Source: Rhynochetos jubatus
Taxonomy: Eukaryota; Chordata; Aves; Eurypygiformes; Rhynochetidae
NCBI GenBank assembly: GCA_027574665.1
Contig: CM050650.1
Location: 52,869,304-52,933,303, forward strand
Reading direction: 5' to 3'
DNA: 64,000 nucleotides
The position numbers and the translations under genes are program-made. Positions 46,450 to 60,614 of the stretch are shown here, in pieces (the stretch's first letter is position 1; each line of letters starts with the position of its first letter). Under the pieces are notes generated by a model, which saw nothing but the letters and a program-made list of their open reading frames with translations, was not told where the DNA came from and did not search any database.

Positions 46450-48873
46450 TTTATTTTTCTGTTATATTTAACCAGTGCGACCTTTGCTGTGGGCACAAAT
46501 GTTAGGTGACTGGTTCCTGCTGTTGCAAATTTTCCGTAAGTGAAAATGTAAAACTTCTTTCACCTATTCCCTTCCTCTCTGCTAATGCACAGGGAGATTC
46601 TGACCTGGTAAGTGCCTGGAATTCAGCCTATTCTGCAAGCATTCCATCCTTCAGCTATTTTCCAAAGCACCTGAAAATGCCTAGGTCTGTGTACTGGTAT
46701 CAAAATACTTGAAGATAGAAACTTAATTGACCCTGTAAGCTTTGAAAGTCTCAGTCCAAGACTGACTACCATTGTGTGTTCTTCTTTGTAAGTGCTTGAC
46801 AGCTACTAATAAAGACTGTCAAGTTTGTCATGAATTTTCCACAAATTTTACCATCCTTCCCAGTTGCACACTCCTTTCTCTTTTGATCTTTGAAGACTGG
46901 AATAGCTTGGAGTTGAGTGCCTTCTTTGTACCATCTTCTTTAGCCCATCTTTCAAACATTTTCTGGAGCCTGAAGCTTCACATTTGTTGTATAATTTGGG
47001 TCCTATTTCATAGTCCTGTCAAATGCACTTTTTATTCTTTTGTGATGCTCTGCTGCTGTTTTCTCACAAGTCAGAACATCATCAGTGTATGTTTCAATAG
47101 ATTCAGTTCCTTCAAGTAATATGTAGTACTTAGTGAAAATTCTCAGGAGTGTATTTTAAGCCAAAGGAAGCCTGCGAAAGTACTACGATTCTACATAGTG
47201 ATTTGAAAGTGGCTTGCCTCGAACTCCTCTTATCCAGGGAGATTTGTAAGAGCAAGGCAGATATATTTAAATTAGTTAAAAGAGTAACGTATGTCACTTA
47301 ATGGAAAAAAAACCCAACCAAACAATATATTTAGTTCCCTTAGATCTAAACACAAACAGTAAGGGAGATTTTCTTTCAATGTTAGTAGTACATATTCTGT
47401 GGCTTTATAATCTTTATTGCTATGTGTTAACTATGTGGTTGAGTTTCTGCCTCTGTTTCTGGCTTAGAGATTTCTAAATAAACAGGATCTATGACCAGTG
47501 TGCAGAACGCTGGTCTTCTATGGTGTCTCTTTCAAGACATAAAGCCTCTGCATCTCATACTGGCTGCAGCATGTTTTAAATTAAAAATAGGGTTTGTTCC
47601 CACTGATTTTAATAATTGAATCAGTTTCATTTTTACTTTTAAATCAAGACCACATAGTTCCTTACTTTATCTTCCTAATATAAGCTCTCAATTCTGCTGG
47701 ACTTTCCACTATGTAATTAGGTTTCTGATTCAGTTGATTGGAGTCCCCCTCATATTCTGCTGTTACAAACTGGCCCACAGATGCTGTCCCATTACAAAAT
47801 CCTCACAGAACCTTCAAGATTACTTACCAAGACCTTGGAAACAACTACATATTTGAGAAGGAGCAGGACTGGGAATGTCACAGGGAAGCCTTGGGACCAC
47901 ACACTTCAGAACAACCCGTACAAAAGCCATACCAGCTAACCAGCATACGTGCCAAAAGACATACTGACAAGACACTGTAGACCAGCCCTATAATTTATTG
48001 AAATTTCACTGTTTTAGCCTCCTGCTGCACACTCATCTGCCTAGCAGCCAGCCTCATCAGAGCTTGAGATGGCACTAGTCAGTCGTAGGATGCTGATGTA
48101 AACAGTGCCCTGTGCTTGCGTGTCCTATTAATGTTTCAGTAACTACCGCGTATGGCTGCTGCTTACTTGGGTCTGCCATGTCTTGCCAGTCTCACAACAA
48201 GGCCTTAACAGCCAGATGTACTCTTTTTTTGTTGCTGTTTATAAAGGAATTGTGCTGTCCACAGCCAGACATGCACGAGGGCACAAACTCTTAGCTAGAG
48301 ATAAGGTAAACAGGAATGGACTTTATTTGGGTAATGTCTTTGCTGAAGACTGTCTCCCCTGACACTAGCCACTGATCTTCTCTCCCTTTCTCTTCGTCTC
48401 TGAGTTTCACTGTCTGAATTGTGTGGAGAGGTCAGGTAATTTGCCACCACACAACTGCCTTCCCAGTTTACTTTCTGCCTCTCTCAGGGGAGAGAAATGA
48501 GCTGTGAATGAGAGGCTCTGCGCTTCCTCCTGAGCACGGCACTATCCTAATGGATTTTTTTCAGCTCTGTGACCAAAGTTCTGAGGAGGAAATATTCAGA
48601 AAAGTCAGTCACTTCAGTTTTTGTGGCCATTTAATACTAGCAAAGAGATGGATTCACAAAACCCAAGCACTGAAGTTAGTGACCTTCCAGTACCTCCTCA
48701 ACAAGGGATGCCAAAATGCCCAAATGGAAAGTTCAGTCCAGACCTTTCTCATCTTCCTCTGCACCTTTCCCAATGAACCTAGGCCTCTCTGCATGCATGG
48801 TGAAAGTTTAATGCACATTTTAAGCTGACAGGGATGAGAACTGAGCAGGTTTAAAGTCTGCCACTTCAGACTT

Positions 48874-49236
48874 TTGGCCAGACTCCTTTCAGTGTTGCCC
48901 ACTGACCAGTCAAGGGGTCAGGGGCAACGGGCACAAACAGGAATGCAGGAAATTCCATCTCAACATGAGGAAAAACGTCTTTACTTTGAGGGTGCCAGAA
49001 CAGTGGAATGAGCTGCTCAGAGAGGTTGTGGAGGCTCCCTCTCTGGAGATATTCAGAACCCGCCTGGATGCATTCCTGTCCAACCTGGTCTCGGTGAACA
49101 TTCTTTGGCAGAGGGGTTGGACCGCCTGGATGCATTCCTGTCCAACCTGGTCTCGGTGAACATTCTTTGGCAGAGGGGTTGGACTAGATAATCACTGAAG
49201 GTCCCTTCTGACCCCTAGCATTCCGTGATTCTGAGA
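48874..49236 (+). mobile_element. CR1 retrotransposon fragment with internal duplication
   Basis: Plus-orientation CR1 3' region. It runs from the CAGACTCC...AGTGTTGCCC and GGGCAACGGGCACAAAC segments through the conserved end of the reverse-transcriptase ORF (a frame with FTLRVPEQWN and REVVEAPSLE can be read at 48965 onward) to GGTTGGACTAGATAATC, AAGGTCCCTTCTGACC and the degraded tail ATTCCGTGATTCTGA. A 62-bp segment is exactly duplicated inside it. Ancestral length without the duplication is about 300 bp. Confidence 0.95.
49060..49183 (+). repeat. Perfect 62-bp tandem duplication inside CR1
   Basis: 49060-49121 and 49122-49183 are identical over 62 bp (both start CCGCCTGGATGC and end GGGGTTGGA). 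The surrounding CR1 has diverged, so the duplication is much younger than the insertion, or has been homogenised. Confidence 0.95.
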
Positions 49237-52200
49237 CTCTCCTGGGGCATGTTGTTTGTTGGAGATACACTGCCAGAAGTAACATCCTGTAGTACCTCTT
49301 TCCATCTCCCGTACAAAAGCAGGTCCATTGAACACGGGAGAGGCACGGCAGCACGTGTGCTGTCACTTGTTGAGACTTGGTCACTTTTCCTGCCAAGTCC
49401 AAGGCGGGGACTGGGCAGACTACCAGGAGCCGAGCTGAGCTGAGCAGTGATGTAACGTAGGGACTGTTCTGAAAGAAATGACTAGTAGGTGACCAGGGTG
49501 TTGGTTTTTTTTTTTTGTTTGGTTGATTTTTTTAATTAAGTACAGCTGTATATAGAAACATATATTTAAACACATACAAAATATACAGATATAGCAATAC
49601 AAAAATTGTTAGATCCTCCCAAGACCAAGAAGGTATTTACAAAATTATTTGCTTAAAGAATGGAATGCTCTTACAACTGTTGTATGCTCAGGATTTCCAT
49701 CCCCTCAAGTACTAAGTAATATACATATGCCTGAAGATTAAATCAAATATGTATTAGAAGCACTGCTTCTGATTTGCATTATTTCAAATTAAATACTGAA
49801 ATTCCAAAGAGACATTTTTTTCCTCCTAGGAATTCGCAGTATATATTACAAGTGCAAGTATTTCAAAATGTATATAAGAAATGCATATCAATAAAGTGCT
49901 GTGCATAATGAGGAATATGATTTGTTCACCCTGGCTATTTGAGCATTCTTGTTCTCTGCCAAGTGGAAAGATATTGCAGTAAGCCAAACAAGAACAATGT
50001 GTGAAGAAAGGAAATTACAACACATATAGAAGGAGATAGCTGGTGTGTTAAGAGAAATCGGAGAGGCTTATACAATTATAATGGGAAAAAAATAAATAGC
50101 AGAAAGGAAGTAAACTCATGAATAAAGATAGAAAATAATGAGTTTAAAATTACTAAACTAGCTGCTGTTTAGATCTGTCTCAAGAGAAAAGAAGATGAGG
50201 CACACAGGCATCTAAACAGTAATGAAGGACATTGCAAATATAGTTGCTGATATAAGAAAGAAATCAAACGCAGAAATGCACAAATAGATAATGTCAAGGA
50301 TGTAAACGGTTAGGCAGCAAAAAGAAAGATTCAAATTTATGTTTTGCTTGTAAATAAATTACAATATAAAAATATACCAAGGTAGATCATTAAAGGCAGT
50401 ATAAAACTCTGACAAGTCCAGGTAAGCTTAGGGGGACAAGAATCCTGGGTGTATCTCTACGTAAATGTGAGGTTCAAAATTGACAACAATTTTTCAGCAT
50501 AAACTTTCCATCATGCATCAGTGAGAGAGTCCCAGTGTTTTAAAGAGTAAAAACAATAAATAACAGTATTTCCATTTTTTTTCCTCCATAATAATTTTTA
50601 GATATTTGATCTCAGATGTGCTTTTGATCGCACAGACTTATTTTTAATCAATAATAATAATTTCTTTTTTTTTCCAAATAGGGAAAATGAATAAGGTTGC
50701 TCTATCTATTGTCATTCCATAATGCCAGAACAGCAGTGGTTGTTTCAGATGCAGGCCCCAAAGTTACTGCTATTAATTTGAGCCCAGAGAGAAGGAGGGG
50801 AGGTGTTTAAAGATTTGGTTTAAATTCTCTTTTCACTCCGATTTGATTGGTGATAAATTGAATTTTTTTTTTTCTCAAGCTGAGTCTGTTTTGCCCATAA
50901 TGGTATTTGCTGAATGATCCCTCCCTGTCCTTATCTCAAGCTATGAGCCTTTCATCATATTTTCTCTCCCCTGCCCAGCTGAGGAGGGCAGTGACAAAGT
51001 GGCTTTTGTGGACACCTGGCCTCCAGCCAGGGTCAGCCCACCACACTCTGGAATGAAACACCGTGGTTTCTCATAGCCCCAGTGCTGTGTCTGCACTTAG
51101 CTTATTAAGTATGCTTCTCTGGCCTTGGTGAGAGGAGCAGAGTGGCCTTTTTCTCTGATTCATGGATTATTTTGTATTTCTATTCATTTTTAGTTCCTGA
51201 AGACATGCATCAGTATGAGAATCTTCATTTCCATTCAGCCTAATATAATTGTTTAGCTCTTGCAATTTCAAAGGAAGATTCAAAGAATATGTGAGCCACG
51301 AAGACTCTAAAAAGTCTCTGAAAATATTCTATATTGTAACGTCTCCTAATTTGTAAACATGTCTTGCAATTTTATAGTTTGTGCTCATCAAATATTTGGA
51401 TTATTGGTAATGTAAATATCACAGGGACAATCTACTTAAATAAGATGGAAGAGCCAACAACAAACTCTTTAACACTGCAACACTTGTAAGGATGAAACAT
51501 CAGGTCTTTCAGTATTATGCGTTAACATAGACAAGCAGTTACTGCTGTAAGATAGGTAGCTTTCCTCACCTCAGTTTCTGAGGTGGTAAAAAACGTAATT
51601 TTTCCTGATTTTGTTTTTACTTTTAATAAATGAGAAAATAGAAAGTTCTTTGCAAAGCAGCTAATGACGATTGTACACTAATATTGGTTGGTTTATGTTG
51701 ATGAGATGGTGGGTGATAAAAAGGTGGTGTCAAAGAGGAGAAAGGAACCGCATTATCTCTTTTCATTGTTGTTGAATGGGTTCATTGGCTTTAATTGAGC
51801 TTACGTTTCAATACAACAAAAAAACCCAGGCCTGGATAATTAGATTCTGGGCTTTCTTAAAAAAATAAAACACAAAAAAAACCCACACCCAAAAAAAAAA
51901 ACCAAAAAGAGAAAAACAGATCTGTCCCTATTGGACTTAATTACTTTCATTTTTATTTTCTTTTAAGAGAAAAAAGATTTCTACAGAGAAGGCTGTCAAA
52001 TTAACACTGGTATGTGCTTCTCTAAGGATTTCCTGAATATACTATTTTAAAGGGTTATCTTATTAAACCAATTCCCATCAGACACTTCTCTGTCAAACCT
52101 TCCCTGAAAAATAAACCTTGCTGTTTCTGGCCATTGATTAGACAGCACATAACAAAGGCATGCTGCTCCTCTCTTTGGATATTAGAAATTGTAGTCCAAA

Positions 52201-55188
52201 GCTGGAATTCATTGATGCCTGTGGATTTTGAGTGCTGAGAGAGACTTCCTCAGCAAGGCAATAAAAGCTCAGCTAGCAAATATTACTTTCATTGTCTTCT
52301 AATTGCATTTCCCTCTACCCCCCCACTCCAAATCCTTGCTTATCTTCCTGTTTTTTGGCTGGCAGTATTACATGGCACACATATATAATATATGTACATG
52401 ACTCTAACATGGCAGAAGGCTGTCTTTTTTTGGGAGTGATATTTTAGTTCCATCATCATGACATAGTTCCCTTCTATTCTCTGCAAAAAATATAGTTTCC
52501 AAGTCATAACTCTGTTCTCAGTGAAGGTGTTGTGATGTCCTAGCACACACATTTTAAGCAGTTCAAACATCTCCTTGACCAATATTGCATCAAGTTCTAA
52601 TTTTGTTAAACCCATGTATTTTTTTAAAAAAAAATTATTAGAACACAAACATGTATTTATATTATTTTGGAGTTCAGGTGTCTTGGAGCACAGTTAAACT
52701 TGATGTTAATGAAGCAAAAGAAATAAATAACATTGTTGTACTGATCTCATTCTTTGTACTGGGTCAGTCTTCCAGGGACACTTCTGTTCTTCCTCCGTTA
52801 AAACATGTGGGTTTAAAATGTGGTTCTCATTAATACAATGCCAGTCTTTCACAGCTAATTCTTTTTAACTGATGTGGCATCCTTATACTTTACTGCATTT
52901 CAGTAGGGATTAAAATGTAGTTTCTAGTGTGCAGTCACTCAGTGTGCATATGGACTCTGTCTGTCATACCAAAAGAAATAGCTAGTAAAACTATGTCCTT
53001 ATCTTCATGTAGTTGGTGAAGAGCTTTATGTTTCTCTATCATTTAAATCATGGCAATATCTAGAGGATTTCATCAAATGAAGTCCCATGAGCTAGGCAGC
53101 GTGAAAAGGTGGAGTCACACAGTGTAGAAAAGAGGAATAATTGGGGAGACAAGCAGATGGGAAGGAGGAAAGGGTGCGGTGAGAAGGGGTTGCTTAGCCA
53201 TAGTGGGGGTCACTGTACGGGATGCAGTAAGTGGCCCTGTATCACAGTGAGGGAGACTTAGAGGGCAAGTGTGAAAGGATCAAAACTGATTGGTTAGAAT
53301 TCATTCCTGCTCATGGGAATTCCCCTTTGGCTTTTATCTGTGGTTACTACGTAGACGATACATAGGTTTCGTATCTGCACAGCTCTCCCACCTCCTCCCT
53401 CTTCCCCAGATAACAACTGCAGAGTGAAGTTCACTGCACAAATTTTTAAAATATATGACTGTTTCTGATTAAGTAGTAAACAAAGTCTGAATTTAAATAA
53501 GGGCTAATTTGCTGAAGAGCTATACTTTCATTCCATTTTAAGTGAAAACATAAGGATGCATATTATAAAGTAACTGTAAAAAACACCCTTTTTCTTTCCT
53601 GTTCTTTCCATCAGCATTTTTTCCTAAATGTTGTCAAATGGACATAGGGTTAAATATATTTCTTTCTTATGACTGGAAATAGGATTAATACCTATTGGAT
53701 AGATTGTGAACTATTTAGATTTCAAATAGCATTGACTGTCCTGTACCGATTTACTACTTTCCCTCCCTAATGTCACTCAGAAAATTATGGTATCACCAAT
53801 GTGTTTATATATCTGTATTTTTGTATTTTTCTGTATGTGTCTTCTTACTTAGAAACTCCCCAGATATCTTCCCATACACATTATTTTCAGGAAGTTGTGT
53901 GGTCTACCTGCTGTGGACCTTTAAAGGTGATGACCCATGATGAAAGTAACCTTGATATCATCTTCATTTTCCTTCCTTTCTTTAACTGACCAATATTTAC
54001 TAAAGCTGAGAAATCTCATTTATTTTCTGTTATAAGCATCAGATAAGTGTTACCAGTCCACAGTTTGAGGATTCAGAACCAGTTCTATGATATTCACTAA
54101 GAATAAATCATTTGCTCCATGTAGAACAGCTGGTCCCTCAAGGCTCAGGATACTGAAGGACTGTCCTCCATGTCCACTCCTTTTATTTGGGTACTTTAAG
54201 CTTATCCACTCTTTAGTTATCAGTGGGGTGGGAAATAAAGAGTTTTAATGCACCAGGAAGCAAGTAGAGAGAAAGGTAGAGGACTAAGCACAGGTGGCCA
54301 TCAGTAGAAGGTAAAAGGCACCTTGGAAAACTCAAACAATTTTCCTTTCTAAAACAGCAGGAAGCAGCCTAAAGCACTATGCCTGTTTGGCTTTTAATCA
54401 CATCCCAGGTTTCTCCTGAGGTAGTACCAACTGCGTAATCTTCCTTTACTTACAGCTTACAAGTCATAATACACAAAATCTATAGAGCTCTTTATCTGGC
54501 TCTCCCCATCATTTTTTCTTTCTTCATCTCTTCTATCTTTTTGTGAGCAACAGTCCTTGTATTCAAACTATTCAAAGGTTCAGGCTGCTGGTTTTGCCCC
54601 ACAAAGGTATTTTTATCGGAAAAGCTATTTTCCTTTCTTTATTCCACTGTTCTGTTTTTCGTTTGTTGTTGTGTGGTTTTTGTTGGTTTTTTTTTTTTTT
54701 TTTTTATTTGAAGTTCATGTAACTTACCTTGAGGTCTGTAGGTTTTGTTCATTTTTCAATGGATGAATATAATAAAGCACTTTTTATTTTGAATGCTTCT
54801 CCAGAAATAACTAGTTTTTCCAGTTTTCATGTATAAACATGGATTTAAAAATTTGTGTTCAGATTGTGTTGATAGAGGCAGACTAGGTTTAGTTTCTTTG
54901 AGATGGATTCTTAGCCTTTCACTCAGCCATAGAGTAAAAGAAAATAACAACACCAGGGACTTGTCAACTTTTCCATGGCTTTGACTTTCCTTTCTTTCTG
55001 ATCATCCAGAAATGGCAATTGGTCCAGTTTGCTGGCATGATGGTCATTCTCTCGTCTATCTGTATGTGTGTTGCATGTTTGTGGTGACTATAACAATTGT
55101 ATTTGTGGAACAGAAACATTAAGAAAGCAGTGTTTCCTGTCTCTGTTTAAGAGATTTTAAAAATCACTCAAAAAAGCTGAAAATAGAA

Positions 55189-55437
55189 GTGACCCTTCTG
55201 CTGTGGCATCAGTCAGCTCTTCGATTAATGCTAGCAGATGCTCTGCCCAGCGAGCTCAACACTTGGCTGGACCTGGCCACAAACTCTGGGTCTCCCCAGC
55301 TCGCCTGGCTTGGGCACAGTCGGACTGAGCCCAGGCTGCTAGGCTTAGCCCCGCCTTGGCTTGCCCTGGAGTGTCCCTCAGCTCCTGGTTCCCCAACACC
55401 CAGGGAGCAACCGGGCCATGCAGCACCCTGACAGTGG
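55189..55437. other. Isolated GC-rich patch
   Basis: About 250 bp clearly richer in G+C than its surroundings, with several GCCTGG/GCTTGG/CCAGGCT-like short motifs. An 80-codon plus-strand frame crosses it but has a skewed Leu/Pro/Ala composition and no domain. It could be a small CpG-poor regulatory patch, a gene-conversion tract or an unrecognised old element. Confidence 0.4.
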
Positions 55438-58400
55438 GCTTTAGTTGATGCTATTTGGCTTTCATTCTTCTACCTTTCCTTGCCCATAAATGCAGCATTT
55501 TTACTGAAGGGAAGTTTCTGCACAGTGCCTTTCAGATTTTTATTGCATGTCTCCTGCAACTGCGTGAAGCAAAGTGACAACTATCTGTTTTATGTGAGTC
55601 CATACCCGTTCCTCTTCTCTGGCTGGATTCATGAATGGAAAAGGAAAAATAGTTCTTTCTTACTGTGTCATGAAAGAGGAAAGGTTGCTTACACATGCTT
55701 TCCCGGCTGTGCCCTTGTGCAAAAGCTGAACAAAACCAGGTTGTATTTTAAAAAAGCTTGCTTAAGTTTTCTAGTAGGAAGTTGTGACATCATCACTAAT
55801 TAATAAAATTTGATCCTAGGAACACTATGATTGTTCTAGGGTCCACAGTTTAATAATATATAAAGGAAGTTTTAGCTTCCTAAATAAAAGCATAGAGCTT
55901 AAGTTACAGTAGCAGATTTATTGTCTCCCTAGTTACGGGGCTCACACTTTCTCCAATGACTTGAAGACAATGAAAGGAAGGAAGATTGCATGGACCACAT
56001 AGCTTGCTGAGGTATAAATTCCCCAGGGATCCCTCCTAAGCTAAATTATTACATGACTGCATGAATAAAGGGCAAAAACATAGCTTCTACATCAGAAGCA
56101 AAGCCCCCATCCTTTCTTGGGAAAGATGAATACTAAGAGAAGTTTCCATCAGGAAAATGCCTGATATCAGAAAAGATATTCATACCTATTGCCTGAAAGA
56201 AGTCTTCCAACTCAAGTACAACTTGGGATCTAGAAGGAAAACAGCTGCCCCCTCAATCTCTAGTACAGAATTTATAAAGAATAATTCTTTGTTTCATCCA
56301 ATTTGAAATTAATCTGTTTATATTGTTCATTAATTTGCTGATATGGTAATTTAGACACTTGGAAGAATGGAAACCTTTTCGGTTGTGACTTTGCTGCATT
56401 TCTGCATTCGTATTTAGTCTAATGAAATGTCAGTATTTTATTCCACGGTACATTAACTTATTTATAGATTGATTTAACTATATGAAAAGTATATGGAATT
56501 ATTGTATTCCTGCAATTTTAAGTATGTTTCAACTACCTATAAGAATACATGTAGTCTGAGCAAGATTTTGGCAAATCACTCTACTCTTTTTCTAAATACA
56601 GGTGTTCACTCAACAGGTTCTTTTTAACGTTTATAACAGATTAGTGAGTTCTACCCTCTTTTCATAATATCTTTAATATACCTTTCTGATTAGCATAACT
56701 TACAATGAAGCCTACAGCTTTTGGAAAATCTTCGCTTATGTTGTTCTCTCAAATACTTGGATAAGTCTTCATATTAGTCTTTTTTTTTTTTTTCTTTTCA
56801 AGAAAAGAAAATTATTCAGTAGGTGCTATTTCTAATTCCTAGTCAGTCGGGCTGGAAGGCAGGTATTGCTGTGTGCAAATTCTGTATTTAGGTATGTATC
56901 TTGCTATTCCATGCCCTGGATGCCACAAAATGAAGTTACTATAGGGTGTAGCGTAATGCCATTCAGCTACTACGTGCTCACAGGAGCCCATGTGGATCTT
57001 TTCCTTAAGTCAGTGAGTATCTGCCATCCTAGTGCTCTTACTCATGCCAGCATGATAACTAGAAGGTGTAGCACTTGAACCATCTGAATTATAAACTTAC
57101 TATCTAGTCTTTAATAAGTAGCATTTAAACAAGATGGTGCATTTCAATGGTTCCTCTGAGCAAGATACTTGATCATTTTCAGTTATATTCTGGGCATGTT
57201 TTGATTTAATATGGATTGGATACCAGACACCTAAATGCTTAAAAGGCTACTACTGTCCTATGATAGCTCTGTTGATGAGGCACATACTCTTACAGAGTAG
57301 AGGTTAGCTGGGTGATATTGAGCTGAGTTTGGTTCAGACAGGCAGATGATAGCAATTAGATTTCTTGTTCCATATTTGTGTAGCTACGTGAACAACCATT
57401 TAAATTTAAAGAAGCAATAAATGCAGAAGAGTAAATCAGTAATATATTTTATATATTTTTAAAATGCTTTATAAGACTTGCTTTGGGTCAAATATAATAG
57501 TATTGCCTGAACAAAGTGGATTATTAAAAAATATACAAGGCATTACGCCTGTTTTCATGTTCAGTAACTGTATGTGAACAGATTGCTTCATTTTCAGGAC
57601 AATTCATTATTCAAGTTATTCATTGTTTCCTTGATTTGCAAGTGGTTCATGAACTGTTCATTGCAGGCACAATGCAATGCTATGTTAGTAGGCTGCCTAA
57701 GTCTAACAATTTTACTTTATTCATTCTATAAAAGCCTTAAAATATTACTTGATTCTCTCACTGGAAAGGTTTTGGTCCTTGTACAACTCACTAGTATAGT
57801 ATGAATTGGATATTTTACACATGAATATATAAATTTGAATTAACAATTTATGAATATTTGAGTGGAAAGGTTCCTTTTCATAAGCATTCACAGTAATCTG
57901 AATGTTCAAGTATCCACAGAAAGTGAAAAAAAAAAAAGAATGGCAGATATGGCCAAATTTAAAACAGCTTTTGTAGAAACAGCTGTTTCTGGAAATATTA
58001 TTCTAATATATGTTACCTTTGATTAATAGATTCACAAATTTTGTGATTCTGTCATGGGTTTCATCATATTTCACCTTTTGTTTTCCATTTTATTTGATTG
58101 GATGTTTTGAAGCTCAAGATAGTATTCTTTGGTATGGCATGGATAGTGTGCTCTTATCTAAAGCTACCAGTTGCTCTGCAGACATGGTTTCATTGAAGGG
58201 CTATCAAGCAGTGAGCAGTTCCTGCATAAATATTCGTGTAAGTGTTCAGTTTTCACGTATGAGTGTGGAAATAGCATTCCAAAAACCTAGTATAGGTGTG
58301 GAAATAGTATACGTGCAAACCAGTAATAGCAACCTGATACAAGATGTAAGATGTCCTCTGTAGAACTGCATAGCTGAAATATGATTTCCATTGAAAAAAG

Positions 58401-58504
58401 GTCTATAAACTGTGTGTATATTAAGCATTATCACATGAGATGGTTACAGTAAGGAATGGCTTGAGGGAATCACATAAGAACATAAACCACTTAAGGCAAA
58501 TTCT

Positions 58505-58585
58505 GGACTATCCTATGAAAGTCAACATCTTGGAGAAATCTAAAGACTGGAATTCAAAGTATTTTTGAGCTCAGCACAGTTTGTG
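58505..58585 (+). repeat. Diverged repeat, copy A
   Basis: About 80 bp that align to 60615-60695 in the same orientation at roughly 75-80 percent identity, sharing GGAGAAATCTAAAG exactly. Family not recognised. Confidence 0.6.
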
Positions 58586-60614
58586 TGCAAACAAAGATGG
58601 TAATGTGATTCCAAGATGTTCCTCTATTTCTCTGTTCTTCAGCACCTCAAAATCCAAAGGAGACAAGAAAGGAAATGTGCTTCTCCTTTTCCTGCTTGTG
58701 GTTAAGCAAGACATCTATAAATTAATCTTTTAGAAACCATAACAAACCCACATCCAAGCATTCAGCAAGCTCTGCTGGAGGGGCATGGAGCAGACAGGGC
58801 ATGTCTTTATCTGTTCTCTTTCCTGTATGTATACCTGTAGCTTTCCATGTATTTCCAGACTGCTTCCCCTCCTTATTGTATCTCGCTTTCCAGTGCTTCA
58901 GACTCGGCCCTGAGTCTTGAATAGTCATAGGTAGCTGGAACAGAGGTAGGAAGCACTCTGTTCCCCCTTCTTGCCTTTGCATGGTTGCACGTAAAAGAGT
59001 CTAAGACTTCCAGGCAGGATGGAAGTCTTAACAAGAATATTTCTTTCTAACTATCCTCCCTCAAAAAGGGACTACAGCTGAGCTCTCTGTTGCAGGAACT
59101 ACCTCTTACTATCCATATTCCTTCTCCAGTGGAGTCTTGCACGTAATTTGCAGCACAGCAACAGGAAGGGATTAAAAAAGTTCCCCAGGAACTGGTATAG
59201 AGAATCAAAGATAAATTGCTCTATTTTCAGATTTGAGTATTAATAAGAGGTTTAAAATCTTGAATTTGGCTGCCCAGGAGCACCTTATATGAGGCACAAC
59301 ACTAAGATTAAGGCTTCCTATTTGTGTGCATTTGTTTAAAATTGGATACTGTCCTCATCCTTATGCACGTGCTTTCATTTGGAAAAGATACGGTGCTTTC
59401 ATGATGCCTCATGTTGTGAATTTCAAATATGCAGAGCAAGGATTCAATCCTCTTGGCAGTCTGGGGTGAAAGCATGTGTACACCTTTTGAAAAATCAGCT
59501 GTTGCCTTAGAGAATATATGTATGGTTGCTGATTTTCCAAGATATGCACCATTGTGCACCCTTGAGAATGGTAAAACCTCTCCTGCATAAAAGCAGCAAC
59601 TACATTTACAAAAAGCTGCACATGCCAACTGTGTCAAGAATCTTCACAGTAAAGACTCCCCAAGATAAAGCCTGCATGATAGGCAGTTAAATTACATTAT
59701 GTAAATTACATGCAAATAGATGCACTGCATACGATAATTAAAACCTTCCTAAATACATATTTGCACAATACAATCCATCATGGTCCATGAGGTTATAATC
59801 TACATTTTTTAAATGAACGGTGCAAAAACTCTGAAAATTCACACAAAAGTGAATGATAATCACTTGAAACATAATGACCTATCATTTATCAACTTAGGTT
59901 CTTTACATAGAGTCACTCATTAAAAAAAAAATCCAGTGATTCACTAAATAAAAATTGGAAGCCCTTACCAACAACTTGTGCTTATGTAAAATATAAGAAC
60001 TAATGTGCTACTGTGGCTGTGCGCCCTTCAGTAATCACGGATGTGAAGTGAAAAATCGCTTTTGCAATGTTATCAAACAGAATCTGGCGAGAACAGAAAA
60101 TTTACTAAGAAATATGACAAAGCACTTGCAGAAAGTGGCCTTGGGAACTATTTTTAAACTTCATCTTCTAATTTCTCTCAGAAGACAGCACCTCCTGTAG
60201 GACATCAGAAACAAACCATGATGGGTACATGTAGCTGTCTCCAAGGGAGAAGGGTTAACTGATAAATCATTCCAGTCTCTTCCTGAGTCGCGCTGGTTCT
60301 CTCTAGAGATGTCCAGCCCCAGTCCTGACCAGATTGAACATGCGCTTCAATCTATAGTCCATGGCAGGACTACAACCCCCAGTGGCATAGTAGCACTGTG
60401 TGAGTTATGAGTCCAGAATCAGTAACTGCACCGTCTGGCACCAAATGCTCATCTTGTACCTTCTTTTGTGTGTGCGAGAGATTGTCAAGGCAGCAATCTT
60501 CTCTCTCCCTCTTATTATCCACTGCACTCCTAGAAGGAGCTTCAGTGGTTTTCTCTTCCTCCTTTCAGTGTCCAGAGCTGATATTCCCAAGATGCATTCA
60601 GCTGATTTGAGTCA

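Larger units (their letters stand above)
32442..48873. other. Intergenic or intronic sequence, no gene recognised
   Basis: 16.4 kb with no supportable gene. The longest open frame, 33083-33520 on the plus strand (145 codons), has no domain and is within chance. The visible items are an imperfect 38-bp tandem duplication at 40660-40735, a short palindrome at 39777-39797, a possible tiny CR1 relic near 39868-39900 and a CA/C-rich simple tract at 46420-46449. Confidence 0.6.

Noticed and set aside
48508-48902. Host gene in the frames next to the CR1 at 48.9 kb
   Set aside because: The minus-strand frames run into CR1 sequence and the plus-strand 106-codon frame has no features; neither is a credible gene.
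58010-58363. 117-codon plus-strand open frame
   Set aside because: No recognisable domain; chance-level length and AT-driven composition.
60368-60390. ACTACAACCCCCAGTGG resembling a ZNF143-type promoter motif
   Set aside because: Imperfect match with no CpG island or transcript start context; listed only as a coincidence.
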